This document shows, one piece after another, positions 40,919-50,491 of a stretch of DNA of 64,000 nt. Location: positions 1-64,000 of the forward strand of contig JANNZM010000125.1 of NCBI GenBank assembly GCA_031410595.1, read 5' to 3'. The stretch comes from JANMCE01 sp031410595. GTDB lineage: Bacteria > Actinomycetota > Acidimicrobiia > Acidimicrobiales > Ilumatobacteraceae. A program made the position numbers and the translations under genes. Numbering within the stretch: the first letter of the stretch is position 1; the number at the start of each line of letters is the position of its first letter. The notes below the pieces were generated by a model. It was given only the letters and a program-made list of their open reading frames with translations, had not been told where the DNA came from and searched no databases.

Positions 40919-42022
40919 CTACTTCAGGAAGGAAGGCACATCGAAATCGTCGTCACCGTCGTCGATGGGATCGGCGATACGCGAGCCGCCGAAGATGTCG
41001 CGCAGGGGCGTGGTGCCGGGAACATCATCAACCGGGCGCAGCGGACGCTCGGCCGGATTACGACCAGCGCCGTCCCAGCGATCGAAGCCGGCCGCGATGA
41101 CCGTGACCTTGACCTCGTCGCCCATTTCATCGTCGATGACGGTACCGAAGATGATGTTGGCGTCCTGATGGGCCACTGCGTCAATGATTTCGGCCGCAGC
41201 GTTTACTTCGAACAGGCCAAGGCCGGAAGGACCGGTAATGGTCAGCAGGATGCCGCGGGCGCCGTCGATGGCGGCCTCGAGCAAGGGGCTGGAGATGGCC
41301 GACTTGGCCGCAATGACCGCTCGGTTCTCTCCGCTGGCCTGACCGATGCCCATCAGCGCGGAACCGGCGTTGGACATGATCATCTTCACGTCGGCGAAGT
41401 CGGTGTTGATCAGGCCAGGTGTGGTGATGAGCGTGGTGATGCCCGACACGCCTTGCAGCAGCACTTCGTCGGCCATCTTGAATGCGTTGAGCACCGAGGT
41501 CTTTTCGTTCGACACCGTGAGCAAACGATCGTTGGGGATGACGATGAGGGTGTCGACTTTTTCCTTCAGTCGGCTGATGCCTTGCTCGGCCTGCACCGAG
41601 CGGCGCTTGCCCTCGAAGCTGAACGGACGGGTGACCACACCAATGGTGAGCGCACCCATGTTCTTGGCGATCTCGGCAATGACGGGCGCCGCGCCGGTTC
41701 CGGTGCCGCCGCCTTTGCCTGCGGTGATGAACACCATGTCGGCACCTTTGATGATCTCTTCGATCTCTTCGCGGTGCGCATCGGCAGCGGCGCGGCCTAC
41801 TTCGGGGTCGCTACCGGCGCCGAGCCCACGGGTGATGTCGCGACCGATGTCGAGCTTCACATCAGCATCACTCATGAGGAGCGCCTGTGCGTCGGTGTTC
41901 ACCGCGATGAACTCGACGCCTTTCAGACCGGCATCGATCATGCGGTTGACGGCATTGACGCCGCCGCCACCGACGCCGATGACCTTGATAACTGCCAAAT
42001 AGTTTTGCGGCATACCGGCCAT
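40919..42022 (-). CDS. ftsZ: Cell division GTPase FtsZ
   Basis: The tubulin-like ring protein, 367 residues. The tubulin signature is KGGGTGTGAAPVIAE; GVGGGGVNAVNRMI and the T7 loop NTDFADVKMIMSNAGSALMG are intact. The linker is short and acidic, and the C-terminal peptide reads DDFDVPSFLK, the site for SepF. The ATG at 42022 follows the ribosome site GGAGGT at six nt; a GTG four codons upstream is a less likely start. It is preceded by a 124-nt leader with a hairpin and belongs to the division cluster behind ftsQ. Confidence 0.97.
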   Translation of the reverse strand: MAGMPQNYLAVIKVIGVGGGGVNAVNRMIDAGLKGVEFIAVNTDAQALLMSDADVKLDIGRDITRGLGAGSDPEVGRAAADAHREEIEEIIKGADMVFITAGKGGGTGTGAAPVIAEIAKNMGALTIGVVTRPFSFEGKRRSVQAEQGISRLKEKVDTLIVIPNDRLLTVSNEKTSVLNAFKMADEVLLQGVSGITTLITTPGLINTDFADVKMIMSNAGSALMGIGQASGENRAVIAAKSAISSPLLEAAIDGARGILLTITGPSGLGLFEVNAAAEIIDAVAHQDANIIFGTVIDDEMGDEVKVTVIAAGFDRWDGAGRNPAERPLRPVDDVPGTTPLRDIFGGSRIADPIDDGDDDFDVPSFLK

Positions 42023-42086
42023 GACTACCTCCACCTGCGAGAACGATTGGGTCGAAAAAAACGAGGGACTGTGCGCGCCGACAAAC

Positions 42087-42105
42087 AGTGCCCGAAAGCG
42101 GCACT
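42087..42105 (-). promoter_or_regulatory. Hairpin in the ftsQ-ftsZ intergenic leader
   Basis: A perfect 6-bp stem AGTGCC/GGCACT with a 7-nt loop (minus-strand reading) lies in the 124-nt gap before ftsZ, followed about 30 nt later by a run of seven T and then the ftsZ ribosome site. It could be an attenuator or partial terminator that adjusts FtsZ output separately from the upstream mur genes, or a promoter-proximal structure. No promoter pair is identifiable with confidence. Confidence 0.35.
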
Positions 42106-42146
42106 CTCCCCACGGAACGGCAGACCCAGGCCGGGAAGTTTTACTG

Positions 42147-43334
42147 TCATGGCACCTTCTGGGTCAAGGAAGACTTCGGACAGCTCGGCGGCGTGAGCAC
42201 CAGAGAGTCCGCTGCGCGCGCGTCCATGTAGTCGAATTCGACGCCGGGACATGCGTCCATGTAGGTCAACACACTGATCAGCTTGGCGCGCAGGTCATCA
42301 ATGGTACCGAGCAAGATCTTTCCCCTAGGAGTTATATCGAGCGCAACTGCGCCGTCTCCCCCAACAATAACCCTGGTGGTGACCGCTTTTAGGCGACCCG
42401 GCAACATCTCGGCCAAACGGGCCCCCGAAATCATCGGTTCCGACACCGTTTCGCCGACCGCAACGGGTGCCGGATCCCCCTTCACTTCCATGAAGTCTTT
42501 GGGCTTCCCGAGGGTCAAAGCCAGCACGTGACCTTCCACATCGATGACCCGCCACTCCGAGTCTTCTGCCTGCACTGCGGCGACCGGCGTACGTTCGGCA
42601 ATATCGATGGTGACCGAGCGGGGCCAGGTACGAACAATGCGAGCCCGCCGCACCCAGGGCTGCAGGAGCAGCGCGTCCTTGGCCTTGCCGAGGTCGGCTC
42701 GGTAAAGCGGTTGACCGCGCAGGGAGTCGGCCACGGCCTGAACCGCGTCCGGATCGGTGTAGTGCACGCCGGTAATATTTACTTCCTTCACCGAAAACAG
42801 CGGCGACTGAATGAGGATGCTGCCGCCGATGATGAGGGTCAGCACGGTGACGATGGCGATCAGCAGGCGAAAGCGTCGTAGACCGGCCGCGCGCTGCACC
42901 GCTCGCCGGCGCGCCCGAATGCGCGGATCGACCCGATCGGCGCCAGCTGGCACCGACGCATCGGGCCCCGGCTCAACCGCGACGTCGTCGTCAATAACGA
43001 TGACCTGCCGACGTTTCGGCTCCGACAGGGTGATGGTCGGTAGCTCGGGCGGATCGCTATCGGGTACGACTGGGATTTCGGTCGTATCGTCGTGGCGGGG
43101 AACGTCGGTGACGTCGATCTCGCCCGTCGTGACGACGGCAACGTCCGTGTCTGCGACCGCAGTTTCGGCGTCGGTGTCGACGGTCAACCACGCCGGTGCC
43201 GGTATGTCCTCTTCGACATCGAATGCCCGTTCGTCGATGGTCGGTTCGTCACGGGGCGGCTTGATGATGCGGACGCTCTCGACGCTCTCGAAGCTCTCGC
43301 CCGGTTCGATACCCCGACCCGTGTTATCACTCAC
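42147..43334 (-). CDS. ftsQ: Cell division protein FtsQ
   Basis: A bitopic divisome protein of 395 residues. The unusually long cytoplasmic part (about residues 1-155) is acidic and Thr/Asp/Glu-rich. A single membrane helix (LLIAIVTVLTLIIGGSILI, about 160-178) is followed by the POTRA domain (VKEVNITGVHYTDPDAVQAV, LLLQPWVRRARIVRTWPRSV) and the FtsQ beta domain (RTPVAAVQAEDSEWRVID). The start at 43334 overlaps the murB stop by 4 nt. The family N-terminus varies widely in length, so the extension is not necessarily odd. Confidence 0.9.
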   Translation of the reverse strand: MSDNTGRGIEPGESFESVESVRIIKPPRDEPTIDERAFDVEEDIPAPAWLTVDTDAETAVADTDVAVVTTGEIDVTDVPRHDDTTEIPVVPDSDPPELPTITLSEPKRRQVIVIDDDVAVEPGPDASVPAGADRVDPRIRARRRAVQRAAGLRRFRLLIAIVTVLTLIIGGSILIQSPLFSVKEVNITGVHYTDPDAVQAVADSLRGQPLYRADLGKAKDALLLQPWVRRARIVRTWPRSVTIDIAERTPVAAVQAEDSEWRVIDVEGHVLALTLGKPKDFMEVKGDPAPVAVGETVSEPMISGARLAEMLPGRLKAVTTRVIVGGDGAVALDITPRGKILLGTIDDLRAKLISVLTYMDACPGVEFDYMDARAADSLVLTPPSCPKSSLTQKVP

Positions 43335-44260
43335 GTCGCACCCGGCAGTTCGGCGGGGTCGAAACCAACCAGCCGATTCTCGCTGTGCAGGTCGATGCCA
43401 CGGTCACGGAGCACAACGGCGCGCACATGAGCCATGACGCGGGCCACATCATCAGCGCTGCCGTCTTCGTCGGCCTGAATAAAATTGGCGTGCTTCTCCG
43501 AGACGCACGCAGTGCCGATGCGGAAGCCGCGAAGCCCGACCTCGTCAATCACTTGACCGGCCGACAACACGCCAGGAAACGGGTTCACGAACACCGAACC
43601 GGCGTTTTGTCCACCGGGCTGATGCATGCGTCTCCAACGGACAATCTCGGTGAGCTCGGCCTCGGATGCCTCGCGATTGCCGGGTGCCAATTGAAACGTC
43701 GCACCCAAAACAACCTGGTCATCACGAAGATCTGAGCCGCGAAAACGCAGCCCTAGCAAGGTTGCGGGCACGTGTCCATCCTGACCGGTCGCCAGGTCAA
43801 AGACGTGGACCCCCACCAGGTTGGAAGCTATATCCGAGCCATGGCCGCCGGCGTTCATGCGCACGCCTCCGCCGACGGAACCCGGCACGCCAACGGCCCA
43901 TTCGAGCCCCCTCAATGCCAGTCGGGCGGTGGCCCGGGCCAGCACCGGAAGAGCGACTGCTCCGCCTGCGGTGACCACAGAACCTGCCGAGGAAATCTCA
44001 TCGAAACCCTGGAGAACGACAGCGATACCGTCGTAGCCGCGGTCGGCCACCAGCAGGTTCGAGCCGCGTCCCACCAGCAACACGGGAAGCCCGCATTCAA
44101 CCTGCGCGCAGTGCACGAGCCGGAGATCATCGATGGAGCGTGCCTCCACCAACAGCCGCGCCGCGCCGCCGACTCGGTAGGTCGTGCGGACACCGAGGGG
44201 AACCTCGCGCTGCGCCCGTGAACCCAGAATCGAAGCGGCGAGATCGACGGCCGACGTCAC
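43331..44260 (-). CDS. murB: UDP-N-acetylenolpyruvoylglucosamine reductase MurB
   Basis: MurB, an FAD enzyme of 309 residues, reduces enolpyruvyl-UDP-GlcNAc to UDP-MurNAc. Seen: TTYRVGGAARLLVEA, LLVGRGSNLLVADRGYDGI for FAD, GVPGSVGGGVRMNAGGHGSD with the substrate Arg, and QNAGSVFVNPFPG with the catalytic Ser. The end ENRLVGFDP is typical. It overlaps murC and ftsQ by 4 nt each. Its place after murC is the usual actinobacterial order. Confidence 0.95.
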   Translation of the reverse strand: MTSAVDLAASILGSRAQREVPLGVRTTYRVGGAARLLVEARSIDDLRLVHCAQVECGLPVLLVGRGSNLLVADRGYDGIAVVLQGFDEISSAGSVVTAGGAVALPVLARATARLALRGLEWAVGVPGSVGGGVRMNAGGHGSDIASNLVGVHVFDLATGQDGHVPATLLGLRFRGSDLRDDQVVLGATFQLAPGNREASEAELTEIVRWRRMHQPGGQNAGSVFVNPFPGVLSAGQVIDEVGLRGFRIGTACVSEKHANFIQADEDGSADDVARVMAHVRAVVLRDRGIDLHSENRLVGFDPAELPGAT

Positions 44261-45666
44261 AGCGGGCCCTCGGTCAGCTCGGCCAGCACCTCCGACGGGA
44301 GCGAAGCAACATCACCACAGCCCATCGAAATGCAGACGTCACCGGGACGGAGTTCCTTGGCGAGAAAGTCGACCAGGTCGGCTCGATGCGGTAACCAGGC
44401 CACCCGTTGGCGGGGATGGCTGTCGAGAATGGCGTCGACAACGAGTTTGCCAGTCACGCCAGGAATCGGCGCGTCGCCGGACGGATAGATGTCGGTGATG
44501 ACGGCGAGATCGGCGTGGACGAACGCGTCGGCGTACTCCGGCGACAGGACCGCCATACGCTTGAACCGGTTCGGTTGAAACACGGCAACAATCCGCTTCC
44601 AGTCATCGCCGCTGGTGGCGGCGGCTTCGAGCACGACGGCAATCTCAGTGGGGATATGCGCGTAATCATCCACGAAGGTGATGCCGTTGTGCTCGCCGCG
44701 GAAGTCGAACCGGCGGGCCACACCGCCGAAGCGGCTGAGTGCGTTCACCGCCGCTTCGAACGACGCCCCGACCTCCATGGCGAGTGCCGTGGCTGCGGTC
44801 GCGTTGCGCACGTTGTGAGTACCGCGCAACGGCACCTGCACCGACCCGAGCGCTATGCCGTCACGATAGAGCGTGAAGCGCACCGACCCGTTCTGACTCT
44901 CGATATCGGCAATGCGGTATCGGGCATCCGGGTGGGTGCCGTACGTGATTGCCCGGTGCTTGTGCGCCAACGCCAGAGCGGCCGGATCATCGGCGCAGAC
45001 GACTTTGGGGCCGGGGACTTGGGCGAGGTAGCGGTCGAAGCCGTCGATGATTGCGTCGAGCGTACCGAAATGGTCGAGATGGTCGGCTTCGATGTTGGTA
45101 ACGATCGTGCCGAAGAGCGGCAACTCAAGAAAGGTACCGTCGCTCTCATCGGCCTCCACCACCAGCCACTCGCTGCCCGACCACGCTGCGCCGGTGCCCA
45201 TATCGTTGAGGTCGCCGCCGATGAGGAAGCTCGGCTTCATGCCCGCTTCATCAAGGATGGCCAGCAGCATCGAACTGGTGGTGGTCTTGCCGTGTGTACC
45301 GGCTACAGCAAGCGACTTGGCCTGCGCACAGATCGAGGCCAGCATGCCGGCCCGTCGCAAAGTGGTAACCCCGATTTCACGGGCCTCGCTGAGTTCGATG
45401 TTGCGATCAGGAATCGCGCTCGATCCGGTGACTGCGTCCATGCCGTGGACGAGCGCCCGGTCATGGCCGATGGTGACGGTCACACCGGCAGCCCGCAGGC
45501 GGTCAACGACAATTGAATCCCGAATGTCGGAACCGGACACCTCGTGGCCCATCCCGGCCAAAACGAGGGCGATTGCGTTCATTCCGGGGCCACCGACGCC
45601 GACGACGTGGTAGCGGCCGGCGCGGGAAAGATCGAGGGGCGCAACAGGCACGGGGGACGAACTCAT
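44257..45666 (-). CDS. murC: UDP-N-acetylmuramate-L-alanine ligase MurC
   Basis: MurC adds L-Ala to UDP-MurNAc with ATP. The 469-residue protein has the Rossmann start YHVVGVGGPGMNAIALVL, the ATP loop AVAGTHGKTTTSSMLL, EADESDGTFLELP, and the C-terminal domain segment VFQPNRFKRMAVLSPEYADAF. It overlaps murG upstream and murB downstream by 4 nt. Apart from MurE it is the only Mur ligase found in this cluster. Confidence 0.95.
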   Translation of the reverse strand: MSSSPVPVAPLDLSRAGRYHVVGVGGPGMNAIALVLAGMGHEVSGSDIRDSIVVDRLRAAGVTVTIGHDRALVHGMDAVTGSSAIPDRNIELSEAREIGVTTLRRAGMLASICAQAKSLAVAGTHGKTTTSSMLLAILDEAGMKPSFLIGGDLNDMGTGAAWSGSEWLVVEADESDGTFLELPLFGTIVTNIEADHLDHFGTLDAIIDGFDRYLAQVPGPKVVCADDPAALALAHKHRAITYGTHPDARYRIADIESQNGSVRFTLYRDGIALGSVQVPLRGTHNVRNATAATALAMEVGASFEAAVNALSRFGGVARRFDFRGEHNGITFVDDYAHIPTEIAVVLEAAATSGDDWKRIVAVFQPNRFKRMAVLSPEYADAFVHADLAVITDIYPSGDAPIPGVTGKLVVDAILDSHPRQRVAWLPHRADLVDFLAKELRPGDVCISMGCGDVASLPSEVLAELTEGPL

Positions 45667-46775
45667 GATGCCGAGCAGTCTTCCACCACCGCAGCGATTC
45701 GGGCAGCTCCATCTCGATGCCCGACCGTGGTGGCGGCGGCAGCGATGGTGTGGCGAACGGTTGCATCGGACAGTCTGGCGAGTTCGGCGGCCAATCGTGC
45801 GGGTGAGAATTCATGTTCGGGAACCACGATCGCGCCGCCGACCTTGCCGAGCGCATGGGCATTGGCCGACTGGTGGTCCTCGGCGGCATCGGGCCAGGGC
45901 ACCAGGATTGATGCAATGCCGACCGCTGCCACTTCGAACACCGTTGTCGCGCCAGATCGGGCCAGGAGCACGTCGGCTGCGGCGTAGGCCGAGGCCATGT
46001 CGTCTTCGTAGCCGACCGGCTGGTAGATCAATCCGTCGCTGCTTTCCAAAGCGGGGTGTTTGCCGTCGTCAAAGCGCGAGCCGCGCACGTGGCGGATGGC
46101 GAGATCGGCACGTTGCCGGTTCGCGGCCACGAATGCGTCGATGGTGTCGTTCAGTGCGCCCGATCCCTGGGAACCACCGACAACCAGCAGCGTGAGTCGG
46201 TCGTTGGGCAGGCCGAGTTTGGCGCAGGCCGCGTCGTGATCGGCAAAGCGATTGACCGCCAAGATCTCGTTACGAATGGCCGCACCCGTCACCACCTGGC
46301 GGGGCAATGGCGATTCATCGAAGGCTACGGCGCACTGCTTCGCGAAGCGACCGGCCAGCAGACTTGCTCGACCAGGAATGGCGTCGTAGCTGACGACCAC
46401 AATCGGGGTACGGGTCACGATGGCTGCGACCACACCGGGCAGGCTGGCATAGCCGCCGACGGAGACAACGACTGATGGTCGGCGTCGCCGCACCAGCGCC
46501 AAACCCTGCACCAAAGCCTTCAACAGTTGCAGAAACGCAACGAGATGTCGCCTGGTGATGCGCCTCGGAAAGCTGGTCAGCTCGTACAGCGTTGGCGTGT
46601 AGCCCGCGGCCGGGACGAGACGGGCTTCCATGCCGCGCGACGAGCCCATAAAACCGATCGACTCGTGATCGTGGCCGCGGGCCACCAGCGCATCGGCAAC
46701 GGCCAGTCCGGGCAGCACGTGACCACCACTTCCTCCACCCGCAATGAGCGCGAAGAGACGATTGGAGTCAGCCAC
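45663..46775 (-). CDS. murG: Lipid II synthase MurG
   Basis: MurG is the membrane-associated GT-B transferase that adds GlcNAc to lipid I. In this 370-residue protein the N-terminal loop is AGGGSGGHVLPGLAVADAL and the donor domain shows LVVGGSQGSGALND and ARSGATTVFEVAAVGIASILVPWPDAAEDHQ. It overlaps ftsW by 8 nt at its start and murC by 4 nt at its end. The active-site residues all appear present. Confidence 0.95.
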   Translation of the reverse strand: MADSNRLFALIAGGGSGGHVLPGLAVADALVARGHDHESIGFMGSSRGMEARLVPAAGYTPTLYELTSFPRRITRRHLVAFLQLLKALVQGLALVRRRRPSVVVSVGGYASLPGVVAAIVTRTPIVVVSYDAIPGRASLLAGRFAKQCAVAFDESPLPRQVVTGAAIRNEILAVNRFADHDAACAKLGLPNDRLTLLVVGGSQGSGALNDTIDAFVAANRQRADLAIRHVRGSRFDDGKHPALESSDGLIYQPVGYEDDMASAYAAADVLLARSGATTVFEVAAVGIASILVPWPDAAEDHQSANAHALGKVGGAIVVPEHEFSPARLAAELARLSDATVRHTIAAAATTVGHRDGAARIAAVVEDCSAS

Positions 46776-48018
46776 TGTTGCGGGCGACGTTGAGCAACAG
46801 TCCGGCAGCGGCCATGGTGATCAACAACGACGATCCACCGAACGACACGAACGGCAGGGTAAGGCCGGTGAGCGGCATCATTCCCGTCACGCCCATGATG
46901 TTGATGACGGCCTGCGCCAATAACCACGCTGTGACGCCGCCAGCGACCAGCATGCCGAAGGTGTCCTTGGCATGCAACGCCACCTGCAACCCTGCGTAGC
47001 CAAGAACCGCGAACAGGGCGCAGACCACGACGACACCGAACAGACCCATCTCCTCGGCGATGAGGGCGAAAATAAAGTCGGTGTGCAGCTCGGGGATGAA
47101 CCCCCACTTCGCCTTGCCGGCACCAACACCGGCCCCGGTGAGTCCACCACCGGCGACGGCCACAAGCGACTGCCACACCTGGTAGCCCTTGTCGGTCTTG
47201 TTCGCTTCTAGGTTGAGGAACGTTGTCCAGCGGGCAAGACGGTACGACTCCGACATCACGAACCCGACACCTGCCAGCGTCATACCCGTTGCGGCTCCGG
47301 CGAGCGGACGCAGCGGTACGCCGGCGAAGAACGACACTGCCAAAACGATGATGGCCATCACAATGCCGTTGCCGAGGTCACGTTGGGCTAACACCAACAA
47401 ACACGCTGCACCGAGAATTATCAGCACCGGCCGCAGTGTGCGTTTCGGATTGGCGATGTGCTCTGATCGACGTGCCAGCAGGTCGGCGCTATACAACAGC
47501 AGCGCCAGCTTCATGACCTCAGAAGGTTGCCCACCGAATGGCCCGAGGTTCAGCCAGTTCTGCGCACCGTTGATGTTTCGCCCGAGGCCGGGAATGAACA
47601 CAAGAAACATCGACAGGAACGAGCCGACCAGACCGACCTTCACAAAGTTGCGCCATTTCGTGTACGGCACCTTCACGGTAATGAACAGCGCGCCCATCCC
47701 GAGGATGGCCCAGAGCAGCTGCTTCTTGAAGTAGCCCCAGCCGTTCTGACCGTTGTTGATTGCTTTGACCGCAGACGACGACAGCACCATTACAAGGCCA
47801 AGCATGGTGAGCACGGCCATCACTGCGGCGATGATGTAGAAGTGGATCGGCGGTTCGCCCAGCACCGGCTTGGGACCACGGGCTGCGGCACGCCGACGCT
47901 TCATGCTCCGACGAGCTTCGCGACGGTTGACTGGTCGGCCCGTCGGGTGCCGGGCCCGGCTGGCTTGCTGGTCTGGTTCGCTGCCGGGGCGACCGACGAA
48001 AGTGGTTGATCCTGTCAT
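46768..48018 (-). CDS. ftsW: SEDS peptidoglycan polymerase FtsW
   Basis: FtsW, 416 residues with about ten membrane segments, polymerises septal peptidoglycan together with FtsI. Landmarks: NGWGYFKKQLLWAILGMG, PGLGRNINGAQNWLNLGPFG, MKLALLLYSADLLARR and the late INIMGVTGMMPLTGLTLPFVSFGGSSL. The cytoplasmic N-terminus (about 65 residues, Arg/Pro-rich) is longer than in E. coli. The ATG at 48018 overlaps the mraY stop by 4 nt; 122 upstream in-frame codons lie in mraY and are rejected. RodA is a paralogue, but the division-cluster location fixes FtsW. Confidence 0.94.
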   Translation of the reverse strand: MTGSTTFVGRPGSEPDQQASRARHPTGRPVNRREARRSMKRRRAAARGPKPVLGEPPIHFYIIAAVMAVLTMLGLVMVLSSSAVKAINNGQNGWGYFKKQLLWAILGMGALFITVKVPYTKWRNFVKVGLVGSFLSMFLVFIPGLGRNINGAQNWLNLGPFGGQPSEVMKLALLLYSADLLARRSEHIANPKRTLRPVLIILGAACLLVLAQRDLGNGIVMAIIVLAVSFFAGVPLRPLAGAATGMTLAGVGFVMSESYRLARWTTFLNLEANKTDKGYQVWQSLVAVAGGGLTGAGVGAGKAKWGFIPELHTDFIFALIAEEMGLFGVVVVCALFAVLGYAGLQVALHAKDTFGMLVAGGVTAWLLAQAVINIMGVTGMMPLTGLTLPFVSFGGSSLLITMAAAGLLLNVARNSG

Positions 48019-49085
48019 CCGTTTTTCCCTGGGAAGCGTCCAAAGTCGGCGAGCACAAGCCCGATGGCGAGGGCAACACAAATGCCCGAGATGATCCAGA
48101 AGCGGATGATGACCGTGGTTTCCGGCCAACCCACTTTCTCGAAATGATGGTGAATCGGCGAGAGGCGGAACAGCCGCTTCTTGCGGCCCGAGGCCTTGAA
48201 CACGGCCATCTGCAAACCGACCGAACCGGCCTCGATCACGTTGAGCCCGCAGATGATCGGCAGCATCAACATCGTGTTGGTGGTGAGGGCGAGCAACGCG
48301 AGCGCAGCACCGATACCGAGGGCGCCTACGTCCCCCATAAAGATGCGGGCGGGTGCTGCGTTCCACCACAGGAAGCCGACGCATGCTCCGGCGAACGCCA
48401 TGGCAATAATGGCGAGGTCGAGGGGGTTGATCGTTCCGCCCTTGCCCTTCGTTACACCGTAGATATCAGGGTTGCGAAAGCTCCAGAAGGCAATAAACGA
48501 CAAGGCGACGAACCCCAAGATGGCCGATCCGGAGGCCAGACCATCGAGACCGTCGGTCACGTTGACCGCGTTGGTCGTAGAGAAAATGGTTGCAGTTGCA
48601 AGCAAAATCCAGACGATGGTCGGCACCTTCCACCCGGGCAGGTCGTACCGAGTGAACGAGATGCGCGTGTTGATGTGTTCCACTAATACCAGTGGGGTGG
48701 CGATGGCGGCGCTCATGATGATGGTGAGGTAGCCCTTCAGCTTCCAGAGCACGCCGCGATTGTGCTGCCGCTTGACCTTGAGGTAGTCGTCAAGGAACCC
48801 GAGTGCGGCCATGATGGCGATGCCGAGGAAGATCCAGATGGCCTGGTTGGAGAAGGTGATCTTCGGCAGCACGTGCGGGACGAGGTAGCCAATGAACGCG
48901 GCCAGCAAGATCGCCAGGCCACCCATGGTTGGGGTGCCACGCTTGTGCTGATGGTCGGGACCGCGATCCTCCTGCCCAAGGATCGGTTGGCTGGTGCCAC
49001 GCTCACTGAAGAAACCAATGAGGTAGCGGGTACCAAAAAGGGACACGGCCATCGCGACGATAGCGGCGAGGAGGAGCCCTCTCAT
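48015..49085 (-). CDS. mraY: Phospho-MurNAc-pentapeptide transferase MraY
   Basis: MraY forms lipid I from UDP-MurNAc-pentapeptide at the membrane. The 356-residue protein has about ten helices with the acidic motifs GFLDDYLKVKR, TNAVNVTDGLDGLASG and FMGDVGALGIGAALA, and the His-rich RLSPIHHHFEKVGWPE loop. It overlaps murE by 4 nt upstream and ftsW by 4 nt downstream; in most bacteria murF precedes and murD follows it, and both are missing here. Confidence 0.96.
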   Translation of the reverse strand: MRGLLLAAIVAMAVSLFGTRYLIGFFSERGTSQPILGQEDRGPDHQHKRGTPTMGGLAILLAAFIGYLVPHVLPKITFSNQAIWIFLGIAIMAALGFLDDYLKVKRQHNRGVLWKLKGYLTIIMSAAIATPLVLVEHINTRISFTRYDLPGWKVPTIVWILLATATIFSTTNAVNVTDGLDGLASGSAILGFVALSFIAFWSFRNPDIYGVTKGKGGTINPLDLAIIAMAFAGACVGFLWWNAAPARIFMGDVGALGIGAALALLALTTNTMLMLPIICGLNVIEAGSVGLQMAVFKASGRKKRLFRLSPIHHHFEKVGWPETTVIIRFWIISGICVALAIGLVLADFGRFPGKNG

Positions 49086-50488
49086 CGCAGCGCCTCCAGC
49101 AACTCGCGGGCAACGACACGATCATCGAAGGGACGCACCTCGGTGCCGATGGTTTGGGTGGCCTCATGTCCCTTGCCGGCAATCACGACCACATCACCAG
49201 GCCGCGCCATGGCGAAAGCGGCCGCAATCGCTGCTCGACGGTCGAGCTCAATGACATAGTCACCGGTCGAGCCGGTCGGAAATCCACGAACCACGTCAGA
49301 GATGATGGCAGCCGGACCCTCCCCGCGCGGGTTATCCGACGTGAGAACGACGAAATCGGCGTTCTTTTTGGCGATTTCGCCCATCAAGGGCCGCTTTGTT
49401 GCGTCCCGATCACCGCCGCAGCCGAACACCACCACCAGCCGACCACGGGTCACTCCCCGCGCCGCCTGAAGGGCAACTCGAAGCCCGTCGGGCGTGTGGG
49501 CATAGTCAATGATCACGCCAAACGACTGCCCGGCGTCGACCGGTTCGAATCGTCCCGGCACTGGCGTCGCTGAGCTGAGGCCTTCGGCGACCGTCGCTGG
49601 ATCAATGCCGTAGGCCAAGGCTGCGGTGGCGGCAGCGAGACCGTTCGCAACGCTGAACGCGCCACCGAGGGGCAAGCGGACCCGTTGGTGATGCCACGTA
49701 AATGTCGCACTGCGCGCATCGAGCACGATGTCGGTTGCGTCATGCATCGAGAACAGCCGCACCGGAACGGTGACCTGTGCGGCGAGCTGTTGGCCTCGAA
49801 CATCATCGGCGTTGATGACCGCGACGCCGCAACGCTCCGGTTCGAACAGCCGCGCCTTGGCGGCGAAATAGTCGTCCTCGGTGCCGTGAAGGTCGAGGTG
49901 GTCGCGGGAAAGATTGGTGAACACGCCGACGGTGAACCAAGTGGCGTCGACGCGGTGCAGTGCGAGCGCATGGGACGACACTTCCACCGCCGCGGCTTTC
50001 TTTCCGCTGTCACGAAACGCGGCGAGTTCGGCCTGGAAGGCCGGGGCCTCTGGCGTGGTGTGGGCGCCCGAGAGGGTGCCGAGCAGACCGCACGGCAGGC
50101 CGGCGTGCTCAAGCACCGACTGCAGCAGCCATGTTGTGGTGGTCTTGCCGTTGGTGCCCGTGACCCCGAATACTGCGAGTGATCGGGATGGGTTGTCGTA
50201 GATCGCGCTCGCCAAATACGGCATCGCAGCACGCACGTCGGGCACCACCAGTTGCGGTACATCGAGATCGAGTTGATGATCAACGACGAGGGCGACGGCC
50301 CCGGCCGAGACTGCGGTCGCTGCGAAGATGTGGCCATCGATGGAAGCACCCGGCACGCAGCAGAACAGCGTGCCCGGACCGACATGTCTGGAATCGTGGG
50401 TGATGCCCGACAGCACCGCATTCGCGCCGATCTGCGTCCACCCGATGTGGGGCGGAAGCGAGTGGGCGGCCTCGCTCAACGACGCCAC
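49082..50488 (-). CDS. murE: UDP-MurNAc-tripeptide synthetase MurE (meso-DAP type)
   Basis: MurE adds the third stem-peptide residue. The 468-residue protein has the three-domain Mur ligase layout: VSGITHDSRHVGPGTLFCCV, the ATP loop GVTGTNGKTTTTWLLQ, EVSSHALALHRVD and DYAHTPDGLRVAL. The specificity signature is LTSDNPRGEGP near residue 385: DNPR indicates meso-diaminopimelate as in most actinobacteria. The start at 50488 lies 3 nt after the ftsI stop. It is followed directly by mraY. Confidence 0.95.
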   Translation of the reverse strand: MASLSEAAHSLPPHIGWTQIGANAVLSGITHDSRHVGPGTLFCCVPGASIDGHIFAATAVSAGAVALVVDHQLDLDVPQLVVPDVRAAMPYLASAIYDNPSRSLAVFGVTGTNGKTTTTWLLQSVLEHAGLPCGLLGTLSGAHTTPEAPAFQAELAAFRDSGKKAAAVEVSSHALALHRVDATWFTVGVFTNLSRDHLDLHGTEDDYFAAKARLFEPERCGVAVINADDVRGQQLAAQVTVPVRLFSMHDATDIVLDARSATFTWHHQRVRLPLGGAFSVANGLAAATAALAYGIDPATVAEGLSSATPVPGRFEPVDAGQSFGVIIDYAHTPDGLRVALQAARGVTRGRLVVVFGCGGDRDATKRPLMGEIAKKNADFVVLTSDNPRGEGPAAIISDVVRGFPTGSTGDYVIELDRRAAIAAAFAMARPGDVVVIAGKGHEATQTIGTEVRPFDDRVVARELLEALR

Positions 50489-50491
50489 GAC

